From contig SMOI01000185.1 in the NCBI GenBank assembly GCA_008000375.1, forward strand, positions 42,826 to 66,086: a DNA stretch of 23,261 nt, written 5' to 3'. A model generated the notes under the pieces. It searched no databases, was not told where the DNA came from, and was given only the letters and a program-made list of their open reading frames with translations. Below, in pieces: positions 11,285-21,605 of this stretch. Each line of letters begins with the position of its first letter. Position 1 is the stretch's first letter. The position numbers and the translations under genes were made by a program. This stretch comes from Poteriospumella lacustris (lineage: Eukaryota > Sar > Chrysophyceae > Chromulinales > Dinobryaceae).

Positions 11285-13579
11285 ATGACGCACAAACAAG
11301 AAGACGTATCGCAAGGTCAAGAAACGATTTCCGATGAGGAAATGGCCAAAAGGAAAGAGCAAAAGCGTACCGCCGGCTTTTGGACTGTCTTCCTTATGAG
11401 TAAGTTTCATATTTGTCACCCTTTCGCTTCGCGGGTTGAGATTATGTAATTCTCTTTCTGTCACCATGCAGTTGTTGGCATTCAATTCGCTGGAATGGTC
11501 GCCGGCTGGAACGGAGGTGCAAATCAGGGCTTTGGCGAGCTCTTGATTTCAAACGTTTTCATTGGAAGCATGTATATGCTCTTGTCTATGTGTTTCGCTG
11601 AGTTGACCAGTACCGTCGCATTCGCTGGTGGTTCGTTTGGTTACTGCCGCTGCACGCTGGGTCCCTTTGTGGGGTATTTAGTGGGTGCCAGTGAAGTCTT
11701 GGAAAACTTTCTCTACGTCATTGTCACTGTTCTGGCCATTGGTTCCGCATGCACCAAAGGATTTGGTACCGACCCAAATTTGGAACCATTGTGGTTCGCC
11801 TTGATCTACCTCTTTATGTTTGTGGTTCACTTGAGAGGCGGAAGCTTCCTCTGGAACTTCATTATGAGCTGTGGTTTCGTCACTGTGCTCTTGGTTCTGA
11901 TCTTTTGTGCCGGTAGTATGAAGGTTTTGGATATGCCGAAGTACGCTGTCAACGAGCGTTCGCCAATCTTTCGAAGTAGCCCTCGTCACTTCATGGAAGC
12001 GATGTACTTCTCGACGTGGTTTTACATCGGCGTTGAAATTGTGCCGCAAACATGCGAGCGCGTGAAAAACGTCAACGTCAATCTTCCGAGAGGCCTCTTC
12101 TTTGGAAATCTCTTCTCGTTTTTGGTGTCGTTCTGGATCCTCGTTGGTGCCACTGGCATTTTCCCGGGTATTTCTGACATCTTGTCTTCGGAAGCCTTTC
12201 CCTTATCCTTTGGATACATGCAATTTTTGCATACACCTCACAACTTTGGTGCATTAATGTCCATTGCCCCGTCGATGTCGGCAGCGATCGGTTTCATGTA
12301 TGGCTGTGGCTACCAAGTCCAATCGTTGGCGAATTCTGGTATCCTGCCCCCAATCTTTGCGAAGCATTACGGCAAGAATGAAACGCCTTATTTCAACCTG
12401 GCGTGGTCCTCCATTCTTCAATACGTTGTGTGCATTGTCATGTGGAAGTGCTATCCCGACAAGATCGTGGTATTGTACGAGACGGTCGTCATTGGGGCAT
12501 CCTTTGTCTACATTGGTGTCTTCCTGGCGTTCATTGTCTTTCGTACGAAATTTGGCAATATGAAACGCCATTGGGTCAATGTTTTCGGTATTCCCGGTGC
12601 TATTCTTGGTATTGCCATTGCCGCTACGATGTTTGTTTCGGTTGCCTTCTACCAAGCCACACGTGATGCGCTGATCATCTATGCCGTGTTTATGGTCTTG
12701 ACACTGGTTTTCTACTATGCGTATGCCAAGAAGCATCAATTCTTCTCCCTCGAAGAGCAGCGTAAATTTATGAAGGCGTACATTTTGAACGCCAACAAGA
12801 AGAATCGTCTGAGGAAAAATCGGTCCTCTACCAGCCGTCTCGAAAGCTTCTTTCGTCCGGTGTCGTTGTTGTTGAATCCATCGTTGGCTGCCAAAGCACG
12901 TGAACAAACCACCAACTCTGTCTCGTCAAATCAATCCAAGGCACGCATGGGTGCACGGAGAGCAAACAGTACGTCTGCTGCGGTCGCGAAGCATAATTCC
13001 ATCGCACCTGCTCCGGCTGCATCGGATGCCGTGTCAGTTGTATCGAATGCCAACACCGCTGCGGCCAGTACGATAGACTCTCGACAAGCCTATGGCTCTT
13101 CATCGGTCGCGCCTGCACCGAATTCGTTTCCGTTGACGGCTGATGTGGAAGAAGGCAGCGGTTCATCGGTGTCGACCCCGAAGAAAAGCGATGCACTTCG
13201 CTTCGCGGAACGATCTGGATCAAGTGACAGTGCCCAATCCGCAACAAATGAAAACCATACGATTCGTCGTACCAGTACACAGACGATGCGTGCCTCCTGG
13301 GCAATTTCTGGGTCGATGCGTATGAATTGGTCGGGTAAAATGATGTCGGTGGCCGAGAGCAAGAAATTCTTTGACGTGTTGTCGTCGGATGCGGACAATT
13401 TCGTCGAGAAACTGGTAGTCGCCTTGCCGTCACAGTTTATTCTTGACGATGAAGGGAAAGACGTGATTTCTACAGCGACCCATGCGGATTCCGTGGCGTT
13501 GGAGATCGATGGTAACGTGCTATTACGCGAATTGGCCTCCACAGATCCTTCTCTGGGTTCGAGAGAGGAAGCCGTGTAA
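11285..13579 (+). CDS. APC-superfamily permease, ethanolamine/amino-acid permease-like
   Basis: A multi-pass membrane transporter, probably for an amino acid or amine. Exons 11285-11399 and 11472-13579 are joined across a 72-bp GT-AG intron (11400-11471) to give 740 residues. The join creates FLM-IVGIQFAGMVAGWNGG, matching the usual first helix. Further family features are a substrate-side GWNGGANQGFGE, FAELTSTVAFAGGSFGY, LGPFVGYLVG, and TWFYIGVEIVPQTCERVKN followed by NLPRG (about residues 216-246), which resembles the ethanolamine-permease pattern. About 12 hydrophobic segments end near residue 465. The remaining 270 residues form an unusually long Ser/Ala-rich cytosolic tail. Superfamily is firm, while substrate is inferred. 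The sense-strand 3' flank is very pyrimidine-rich. Confidence 0.88.
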
Positions 13580-16500
13580 GACCTGGACCTCTCCTGACAG
13601 ATCATGTGGCCTGTTGCCCATCATCTGCGTCCTTTTCCTCCCTGCATCTGCCTGCTTACAAACCTGCCTGCTTCTTCTTCTCTTCCGACGTTTGCCTTCC
13701 TTCTTGAGTTGTCGTATCTGATGGATCTTTGCGCGATGTGTCATCGTCTCCTTCGGTGCTTTTGTGCGTTTGTGACGTGTTCTCTTCGTGGAAAATTATT
13801 GGTAATCTGTTTCATTGGATCCTCGTCTGTGTCTGTGCCTCTGCTGTCTCTCTTCTACCTCCTCCTCGTGTTGTCTCCATCTGCGAACCTCAGACCGTCG
13901 ATCACGTCGTTTGCAACACCACGCTTCAGCCATTGAAGTTGAAATCTGTCATCATCTGCGGTTTTTCTTCGGCGCTCCCCTCAACTCGGTCTCTGTGGTG
14001 GCTTTCTCTCCGCCCCTTGTGATAGCACCTATGTGTCTGTGTGCTTCCCATTGACTGTGCAGTTCGTCTCCTGCCCACTGCCTGTGTGTGCTGTGTTGTC
14101 TGCTGTGGTAGATGGGCACTGTTGTTTCCCAAGCCAGAGGAGTGTTTTCGTCTCCAACCTGGCACGTTTTGTTCGAATGCTGCACTTTACGGTTGAAATA
14201 CTTGGTTTGTCTTGTCGTTACTCTCCTCTCACAGTTTTCTTCCGGTTTTTCTAATGAGGCCAGCAGGCGCCACTTTTCTCCCGCGGTTTGCTGTACATAC
14301 CTGCATAATGCTTCTCCTCTTTGTCATCAGCGGTTCCTCCTTCTTTGTCTCTCTTCCCTGTCCTCTTTTCTGCATTTTCTCCCACATTAAAACGTGCTGT
14401 GTGTTTATCCTGTTCATCTGCTCCTCCCATCACATATCGCGTTGCAAACTTTTGTTGCCCCCCCCCTCCACCCCACTGTCGGTTCGTATCGTTGTTGTGC
14501 CGGTGCCGTGCTCCGTCTGTGCTCTATGGCGCGGTGCAAAAGAAAAGAAATCGTTTCTCAAATTTGTTGTTGTCAACCATCTCTCTTCCCATTCTCAGTG
14601 GCTATGGGGAACACGGTACGGAAATTAGTTCGTTGAGGAGTTCGAGTTTGTATTCTTTTTCTCAGTCTGAGGTCCGTTCCAATGTACTTTCGATTCGATG
14701 TCTGCTCTCTACCTTCGCGAATATCTTATCCGCAATAGTTTGGTATTTGTATTGCCTCTACCTTTCATTTATTTGTATATGCCTGTTGCCTTCTCCTGCT
14801 TTGTTTTTGTGTTTTCTTTTCGTTGGCACGCAATGTTGATGTTGATGATGCTCTTTCACCGTCGGAGAGGGGGCGGTTACCTGAGTGATGTTTGTGTGGG
14901 GTTTCGTTCTTGAACGGAGGAGGGGGGTGCTGGCCAGCGTACACGCAGGTCACCCCACCCCTCCTCCCCGCAGAGAAACCGTACGAATAGCACAGGGTAT
15001 CGCCCCCCCTTCACTTCGTTCACGCCGAGCATTACGTGATGTCCATTCGTTACTCTCCGATTCCATCGCTTTAGATCACTTACAAAAATACCTTCTGCAT
15101 GGCAATCGCTGTTGGCGGCAGTTGTTGTTGTTTATTCTTTTTTACACACTTCGTTCCTCTCTCATTACGTTATTTGCGTCAGTTGATTGATTTTGTTGTT
15201 TACCTACTCATCACTTCCCCATGCCCACTTGAGTGTCGGTTTTGTAGACGTATTTGTTGACCAGTAGGGAAGGGGCGGGGGTGTTCCGTTGGGCACGCGA
15301 TGGCTAACTGTCTGCATCGTCTCTCGAGGTATCGATGGTGTTACAGATACAGCAATAGCCCATCGCATCCATCAAAGCCCCCCTCCCCCGCAACCACCTT
15401 GGTCGATACGCTATGGACGACATCAGGGGCGTCTTTGCGTCGTTGTTTCCCTGCATTGTCCAATCCTACACACTTCTGCGGTCCATTGCTGCTTGTACTA
15501 TCTCTTTCTCTCTCGCTACACACATATACTTCCATACGACTTCACAATTCTGTAGTATCAGTGGTCCTACGCCATGTTTTCGAGTACCTGTCGGTATCTG
15601 CTCACGTCGTGCCCTTTCTCATGTGCATCAGTTCATGTGTTCAAGAGGGCAGGTGGCAGCGACTGTATTCGGTGGTAGTAGTGACTGGCGTTTCTCCTCA
15701 TTCCTGCATATGACATTTCGACATTCCTCATAGCTGTCGGTCTTCTGATGGCGTTTCGCTCTTTACATGGGCTGTCCTAATGTTTGCTTCTGTTGTGTCT
15801 CAGTGTGTTGTGGCGATCTGTGTCTGTAGTGATTACACTTGGATTTAGGTTTGTTTGTTTGTTTGTTTGTTTGTTTGTTTGTTCGTTTGTTTGTTGATGT
15901 TGTTGTCGGTCGGGTCTGGGTTCATTTCCTGTTGTTTGCTACACATCGCTTCTTCCTCCACCCACTTCCTCTTCTCGTTCCTCTTCCTTTTCCCCTTCCC
16001 CTCAATTTTCTGTTGGTTCTCTCATCTGCTACATCGTCTTTTATTTAGTCGATTATTGCATTGTTATCATCGCGGTGTAGCAAGGTTCAGGTGTGTTGCG
16101 TTGTGCATTGCCTTGTTGCCGGGTATGTGGACAACACTGCCGCACGCGACAAGACCTCTTCATACAGTTCTCTTGCTGGCGTACTGCTCGCATATCAATA
16201 TTTTGTATTTTTTGCACTTTGTTAGACGAGGAACCTCTTCGTGGGAGGCGATCATCAGCATTTCTCATGCGACGCGCTCTCGCCCATCTCTCATTCCAAG
16301 TTCACCTCTGCATATCTCCTTTCATCGCGCGCTTCTAGTGGGGTTCTCTTCCCCTGCTCGGTCTCTCTCTTTCTCTCTGTCTTCTGTCTTTGGTCGCTGG
16401 CTGTCCATCTGTTAGCATGCATTCACCATGGGTCCTTTATCATCACTTTCCGGCGCGCGCAGTTGGAGGTGGGGTGGACTGGTGATGTGTTCAGTTCTAA

Positions 16501-17392
16501 TTGGTGTTCAAGACGTTGGTTTCGTTGGTGTCTCGTGCGGTCCCGTGCACAGCTTCTGGCTGGTGTGAGAGGTGTATCGCATTGCTTTGAATCGGTGCTT
16601 TGTATCAGGCGTTGCTTATGGCTTTCCGCTATCGATGTTTCACTTTGAACGGCGGTTTAGTATTGGTCTAAGTCTGATTTGTTTCCCCACCAAACTTCGT
16701 GTCTTTCTTTTTGTCGCGAGGCTCGTTAGTTCGTCGCGTAAAGTGCGGACGTCAGTGCTCCAACCTCTTAGCAGAGTGATATCTTCTGATCTTCTTCTCT
16801 TTCGGGCGATTCTCTCACAAATTACGCGCATTTTCTTGTAGCATTTCTTTCGTTGCACCCTTTCCCTCTCTGCCTTGGTGCCTGGTTTCCGCCATGTTGA
16901 TTTTCGTACAGTTGTTGTTGTCTCTTGGGTCCTCAGGTTGAATGGCGAAGATTCTCACTCTTCATCTCTTTCTCTCTGTACTGCTTACCGAAGATATCAA
17001 ATGAAATTAAAACTAATTACACTCCTCTGCAAAGCTCTTTACGGGATCTGTAAGTTCCGCTTGTGTGGGCTACACCCAAATTATCCCAGATGTCTGTGCA
17101 GGTGGGACCCAGCCGTTTCTCGTTTTGGTTGGCAGTTGGCAGCAGCTGCTGGTTGCGGACCGTTTCGTTGGTGAGGCCTAAGAGTCAAACTCACGTCGAT
17201 CGGCAACGAGATGCAAAAGCAAGAACTGAGCGCCCCACTTGGGTGTTTTGGAGTGAAGCGGATTGTCACTTTATTCATCACTATCTGAGCCTGCTTGTCA
17301 GTGTTTCTCTCCGCAGCGTGCCCGTGCCTATTTTAATTGAACTGATCAACTGATCTGAAACATCGACATCGCTTGTTCGAAAACCCAGCACC
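13580..17392 (+). other. Long pyrimidine-rich stretch downstream of the permease gene
   Basis: 3.8 kb without a supported gene. The plus strand is strongly T/C-rich through most of it, with poly-C runs near 14459-14467 and 15002-15008. Long frames such as 14321-14839 and 15855-16415 are S/F/L/C-rich, overlap each other in several frames and show no domains, as expected where stops are depleted. The last few hundred bases before 17393 should include the promoter of the next gene. A long 3' UTR or a non-coding transcript is possible. Confidence 0.5.
15849..15894 (+). repeat. (GTTT)n microsatellite
   Basis: About eleven GTTT units with one C interruption (GTTC), on the permease sense strand. 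It matches, in gene sense, the tract downstream of the RRM gene at 5291-5381. Confidence 0.95.
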
Positions 17393-19134
17393 ATGTTAGA
17401 TGAGTATTTGCCCACTGCGGATGCCATCTATGAAAAAGTTCAGCAAGTAAGTAGATGCTCGATGTGAAATTGACTGATTCTGGGGTCATGGAAATGCTTT
17501 GTCCAACTTCAGGCGCGCCAAGGCAAAGGCTTGACAGAGCTTTTAGATGGTGACGATTTAGGCAACCGTGAAGATTACGTCGCGAAGAGCGCCATAGACT
17601 ATCAATTCACAATTCCCGATGAAAGTTCTGACGATTGGAATACAGCTGTGCAGTCTGAATTCCAGGCTCGCCTTGATTCAGAAGACGATGCCAAAAACAA
17701 CGGAATTCTATTGAACAAGTAAGTCCGCTGAACTTACGGATTCAGAATTAATGGTTTACAAAGACATTCTGGTGCTTTAGACACGCAACACATTTGAGTG
17801 TTTTCATCGAGAAAAGCGATAACGACGTGTCCGTACGTTTGAAAGTGTTCAACTATTTCGCGGATATTGAGCCACTTGGACCAGTGATCGATGGTGACAT
17901 GGTGATACAAGGAACGATGACTGATGATCGGTTTCTGCCCAGTCTTTGTACGCTGGAGATAGAAACAGAGAGTGGATCACAGCAGTATGAGGAGGTTGTT
18001 GCCGTTCCACCGGTGAAGATGATGTTGAACACGACATCAGATGGCGGTGACGGCGACGACGGCAAGAATTTCATGATTCCTATCACCGTACCTTCCGATA
18101 TGACCGACAAGATGTTTCGGGTGCGTATCTATTTACAAGAGCGTCATCTGGTTTCCACCGAAGAGGAGAAGCCGGATTTTGCTTCGGAAGAAAATCGGAA
18201 GCAAATGGTCTTGGCCGTTGAAACGATACCCAACGCGGTGAATGCTGCATCTGTATCTGCTCTGGAAGGAATGCTGGATCTGAACGCCGAAGACATCAAG
18301 TCGCCCAAAGAAGAAGGTGAAGATGAGGATGGACCGAAAGCCGATGCGGACGAAGAGCGTGCCATTGCAGATGAAGAGGAGCGTTTGTTGAAGAGTGGCC
18401 AAGTCTTGGAAGATGACGACGCCTACGGAGAGAGTGGTGTGCTTGGCGGTGATGGATCTCTCGTTGGGGGCGATACTGAGCGACATGTCTTGCAAGAGGT
18501 TCACATCGCGTCTGACTATGACGATCTGGTCGCATTTCAAGCTGACGGATACGAGCTTATTTGCACACACATCACACCCACGGGGCCAGTCCAAGAGCAA
18601 GATCATCTCTGGAAGTTCCATGTGGTGGGCAAGTATGGCGACGCTTCCCAACCTGGCGTGGAAGATATCGTGTTCGTGAAGTGCCTAAAGTCCATGGGCC
18701 AGCTGCCAGTGCTGCCTTTCTACCAGATCCTTCATGACTACGACTTGTCCGATCCCGAAGATGGCTATGCCGTCTATCTCGCCGTAAAGATGGGGCCAAA
18801 GCCTTGTTACCGCAAAATGATCATGTTGTCTTCGAACTTGGAAGACGAAGATCACCTGAAACAGTACGTGGAAGCCATGCATGGTGTCTATCGCGCCGCA
18901 CCAGAGGAGCTGGAGCGTGTGTTCCGCGGCCGATGTGGTTTGCTCTTCATCACGAGCCGCAGCAAAGCCACTGCTGCCGCTGGTGGTGCAGCTGGGACCG
19001 CTGCCGCCGCTACGAACGATAATACGGATGAGCGAGGCAACGACAGAGGCGATGCGAGTAAGGGCAGCCAACACGACGAAGAGGACGAGGTGTGGTGTTA
19101 TAAGGGTAACACACTAGAAAAGCTTGGGATCTAA
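17393..19134 (+). CDS. Acidic protein of unknown function, 3' end supplied by a terminal repeat
   Basis: Not recognised. Three exons, 17393-17446, 17513-17718 and 17781-19134, with introns of 66 bp (17447-17512) and 62 bp (17719-17780), encode 537 residues. The first exon begins MLDEYLPTADAIYEKVQQ. The middle (about 88-235) looks like a folded beta-rich domain (VSVRLKVFNYFADIEPLGP, MFRVRIYLQERH). Residues of about 260-340 are Glu/Asp-rich linker. A second folded part (about 345-470) includes LWKFHVVGKYGD, GYAVYLAVKMGPKPCYRKM and GRCGLLFITSR. An Ala/Gly then Asp/Glu tail follows. The last 44 bases of the frame (from 19091) lie inside the 311-bp repeat, so the final residues and the stop are not original to the gene. 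The native C-terminus is probably lost. Confidence 0.8.
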
Positions 19135-19401
19135 GTGACCTATTCACTGGGATCTACAAGGCTGGTAACGTTAGTGTCCGAAAAGGCGCACTAACAATAC
19201 CTTCAGGTCCGAAAAGGAACACTGAAGTAATAACCAGACGAGAAGAAATAGAGGATAGGTTAATTAGATGTGTTTACACATCAGGTGATGGAAGAACCAT
19301 CAACCACAACGAACCCACAGACGGAGGCCGGAGAGGAACGTGTGGTGATGGTAACTAAGAAACTATAAGCTAAATATAGAGGTAGTCGGCATTTAGCGTC
19401 A
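19091..19401 (+). repeat. Left 311-bp terminal direct repeat (TG...CA)
   Basis: Begins TGTGGTGTTATAAGGG and ends GGCATTTAGCGTCA. Both ends are set by divergence from the other copy: the base before is G versus C, and the base after is A versus G. It contains the hairpin row described separately and a TATA-like CTATAAGCTAAATATAG near its right end. Its first 44 bases are read as the end of the upstream gene. Confidence 0.92.
19170..19306 (+). other. Row of four hairpins inside the terminal repeat
   Basis: Stem 1 is GTTAGTG/CACTAAC (19170-19195). Stem 2 is CTTCAG/CTGAAG (19201-19227). Stem 3 is GATGTG/CACATC with loop TTTA (19268-19283). Stem 4 is GATGG/CCATC with loop AAGAA, extendable past one bulged base (about 19285-19306). 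The loops of stems 1 and 2 share TCCGAAAAGG, 31 bp apart. The same row recurs in the right repeat. Function is unknown; such a row could act in RNA packaging, 3'-end formation or protein binding. Confidence 0.75.
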
Positions 19402-19827
19402 ATACCTTCTCTCCACAAAGAAAGAGTGAAAGGATGTATTGAATAAGTGTAAACAGGGTAGTAGACAAAGAGACAGGTAGAGAGGGGCAGTGTAAGGCAG
19501 AGAGCGCACACAGATAGTGGGAAACAGGAAATCTGGGAGAAAATCGAAATTTTGGGAAAATAGAAATCTAGGGAACGCTTGAATCTGGGTGAGCTGGAAA
19601 ATCTGGGTTTTCGTATGTCTGGGGTGGCTGGGTGGGGCTGGGTGCACCTGGGGAGAGCGCTGCGACACTGTGTCGCGCGATAGGTGAAGTTTCAAGATTT
19701 CGCGCGCGCGAGAAGCAAAATGACAGCAGATGACATAATAAATAGAAATAAATCACAATTCAATTAAATATTGAATTTTTCTAAAAGTCAAGAAGACGTC
19801 AAGGTAGCCCTAAGTACCAAACCGAAC
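19402..19827 (+). other. Element leader with repeated AATCTGGG words and a G-quadruplex motif
   Basis: Between the left repeat and the ORF. Four AATCT(A)GGG-type words occur at about 19529, 19564, 19581 and 19598. At 19621-19642 there are four G runs of at least three with loops of 5, 1 and 2 bases, a canonical G-quadruplex motif, and a fifth run at 19650-19653. An alternating CGCGCGCG stretch lies near 19699-19709. From about 19735 it turns AT-rich just before the ORF, as a promoter or leader might. Confidence 0.6.
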
Positions 19828-21384
19828 ATGCTGAACAAGATGAACAAGAGAATGGAGAATGTTGCAAATGGCAAAATGCAGAAAGTCCAAAACAATTTAA
19901 CCGAGGGACCAGATAAGGTGATATCTGATGAAACATCATTCGAGCAGAGGAGAAAACAACTGATAGCGCAGTGGAAGCATGTGCAGCAGCCGAAAAGCGC
20001 GACCGATAGCAATTGCTTGATAGTGTCACTGCTGAATTGTGTCGAGACCGATGAGGAGCGCAACATATTGTTGGGGATGGAACGGGGAGCCAAGGTGGAG
20101 TACACGAAGAGCAACGCGTACAGCGCATTCCATCAATGGTGCGACCAAAGACAGTCGGAGGGGCTGGCAGCAGTGCCAGCGGAACCAGAGAAACCGAAGA
20201 CGGCAAAGGGAAAGTTGCTGAGCAAGGAAGAAGAAAAGATGATGGAGGAGTGGGAAGCATTGGTGAGCGCTCGGGAGGAGAAAATCGAGAAGATCAAGAA
20301 CGAGCGGTACACCGCAGAGGGGGTGTATGCGTGGTTGGAACATTTGAAGGGTCTCGGGAAGATCCAAAATTTTATATGGAGGAGAGCGCATGCCTTTGAC
20401 GGTCACTTCAGTGAGTGGTTCAGCGCGCGTCTGCAAAAACATGGAGTCGGGAAAAAGTATGTTGTATTCGGGTACCATGGAAAGGGCCAAGGGAAAGATG
20501 ATATCTCTACCCGGCTGTTGGGTCTGGCAGCGAGAAAGAGAGGACGAGAGGAAGATGAAGATGTCCGGGAGGAGCCCAAGCAGAAGCGACCGCGTAAGAA
20601 GAACAGTATCGCGGATGCGTACAAAAAGCGCACATCGCCCCAGCAGAGAACCCATGCACAAAAACGAGATTTGTTCCAGCAGTTGATCGATAATTGGGCC
20701 ACGAGAAAGATTGGGCCCCCGCCCGTCGATGTCCTGATGGGAGCTGATGATGTGGCGGTATCAGCACGAGCATGGGAGCTGACCCACATGGGCGCAGCGG
20801 GGGAAAAGTGCACTGCGCTAGCCTGGCGATTGGCAAATGGTCGAAGCTTGCGATCTTGCCAGGAAGAAGAATGTTATCACAAGGCTGGCCTTATTCGCGA
20901 GGCTGCTGAGAGTCTGCGTGCCAATATGCACGCGCGAGACGAAACGCAGGGGAATGATGGTGAAGTGGCGGAGAAGTCAGCCTTCGTTTGGGGACAACCA
21001 TTGAGGTTTGGAGGAATCTCGGCAAGGCAGCTAGAGGTCATGTTGCTGCTGGAGGAGAAGTCTGCAGAGCAGCTGTTGAAGCGTGGGGAAGTGTCGGCCG
21101 AGGAGCTGTTGGAGCTTGAAGGAATATCGGCAGAGGCCAGACGAGCCACGGTACTGCACGCCCAGCGGATGAACGATATGAAGATCAGTCGGGCAGGAGG
21201 TATCGTGACACGACATGGGATCGCGGCACGGGTCGTCGAAGGAGGTGACATCGTGTTAATGGACCCGGGACTGCGCCAGGTTCATGTGATGAGCCGGGAA
21301 GATGTGGTCAAGAGTTGCGAAGAGTTCTTCTGCTGTGCCGTATACTACTGGGCGGTATACGAAGTGTCGATTGAGGTCGCGTAG
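19828..21384 (+). CDS. Element-encoded protein, candidate papain/C39-like cysteine protease fold
   Basis: Not recognised as a known family. The frame is open from 19768, and the first ATG is 19828, giving 518 residues. Features in order: a basic N-terminus; ATDSNCLIVSLLNC with Cys63 at the start of a hydrophobic helix, as around a papain-type or OTU-type nucleophile; a charged helix, probably coiled coil, at about 132-165 (KEEEKMMEEWEALV); a basic patch likely to be a nuclear signal, KQKRPRKK, near 252; three 11-residue repeats at 412-444, each starting SAE; then RHGIAARVV (His463) and DIVLMDPGL (Asp479). The order Cys, His, Asp with hydrophobic strands around His and Asp fits a papain-like fold, but the large insert and lack of a search make this an inference. 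It could instead be a gag-like or DNA-binding protein. Confidence 0.65.
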   Translation: MLNKMNKRMENVANGKMQKVQNNLTEGPDKVISDETSFEQRRKQLIAQWKHVQQPKSATDSNCLIVSLLNCVETDEERNILLGMERGAKVEYTKSNAYSAFHQWCDQRQSEGLAAVPAEPEKPKTAKGKLLSKEEEKMMEEWEALVSAREEKIEKIKNERYTAEGVYAWLEHLKGLGKIQNFIWRRAHAFDGHFSEWFSARLQKHGVGKKYVVFGYHGKGQGKDDISTRLLGLAARKRGREEDEDVREEPKQKRPRKKNSIADAYKKRTSPQQRTHAQKRDLFQQLIDNWATRKIGPPPVDVLMGADDVAVSARAWELTHMGAAGEKCTALAWRLANGRSLRSCQEEECYHKAGLIREAAESLRANMHARDETQGNDGEVAEKSAFVWGQPLRFGGISARQLEVMLLLEEKSAEQLLKRGEVSAEELLELEGISAEARRATVLHAQRMNDMKISRAGGIVTRHGIAARVVEGGDIVLMDPGLRQVHVMSREDVVKSCEEFFCCAVYYWAVYEVSIEVA

Positions 21385-21420
21385 GAGGCATTGTAAGAGC
21401 CTTAAGTACCTCATGTCGTA

Positions 21421-21453
21421 TTACCCCGACCAGGGTGACCTTGGTCGGGGTAA
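21421..21453 (+). terminator. Perfect 12-bp stem hairpin just after the protease-like ORF
   Basis: TTACCCCGACCA pairs exactly with TGGTCGGGGTAA around a 9-base loop (GGGTGACCT). It lies 37 bp after the stop codon. It could mark an RNA 3' end, block exonucleases, serve in packaging, or be a replication-type stem-loop. I use the terminator type only because of its position; the function is unknown. Confidence 0.45.
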
Positions 21454-21480
21454 AATGTGTCGGAGTTGGGAAGTCAAGTA

Positions 21481-21540
21481 GTGTGCAGAGTGTGGGGAAC
21501 GTGTGCGGGATGTCGATTGAGCATCCTTAGCAACAAGCGT
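21481..21540 (+). repeat. 60-bp imperfect repeat, copy 1
   Basis: Matches 21606-21665 with four substitutions. It includes the small inverted repeat GGATG/CATCC around TCGATTGAG. The spacing between copies is 125 bp. Confidence 0.85.
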
Positions 21541-21605
21541 TCCTCACGCTAGGCCACGAAAGATCAACAACAAAGCACACCGAAGACGAGTCAGGAAGCC
21601 TGGTT

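Noticed and set aside
15855-16415. 186-codon open frame on the plus strand
   Set aside because: Starts in the GTTT microsatellite and continues in T/C-rich sequence. No domain or splice support.
17370-17392. tRNA T-loop-like GTTCGAAAAC before the gene at 17393
   Set aside because: No acceptor, D or anticodon stem upstream, and the match is short and sits in a 5' leader.
19771-19827. Longer N-terminus for the element's large ORF
   Set aside because: It would start at TTG, and a stop lies just upstream. The first ATG is at 19828, though an upstream exon cannot be excluded.
20026-20661. 211-codon minus-strand frame inside the element
   Set aside because: Shadow of the plus-strand ORF, with no motif of its own.
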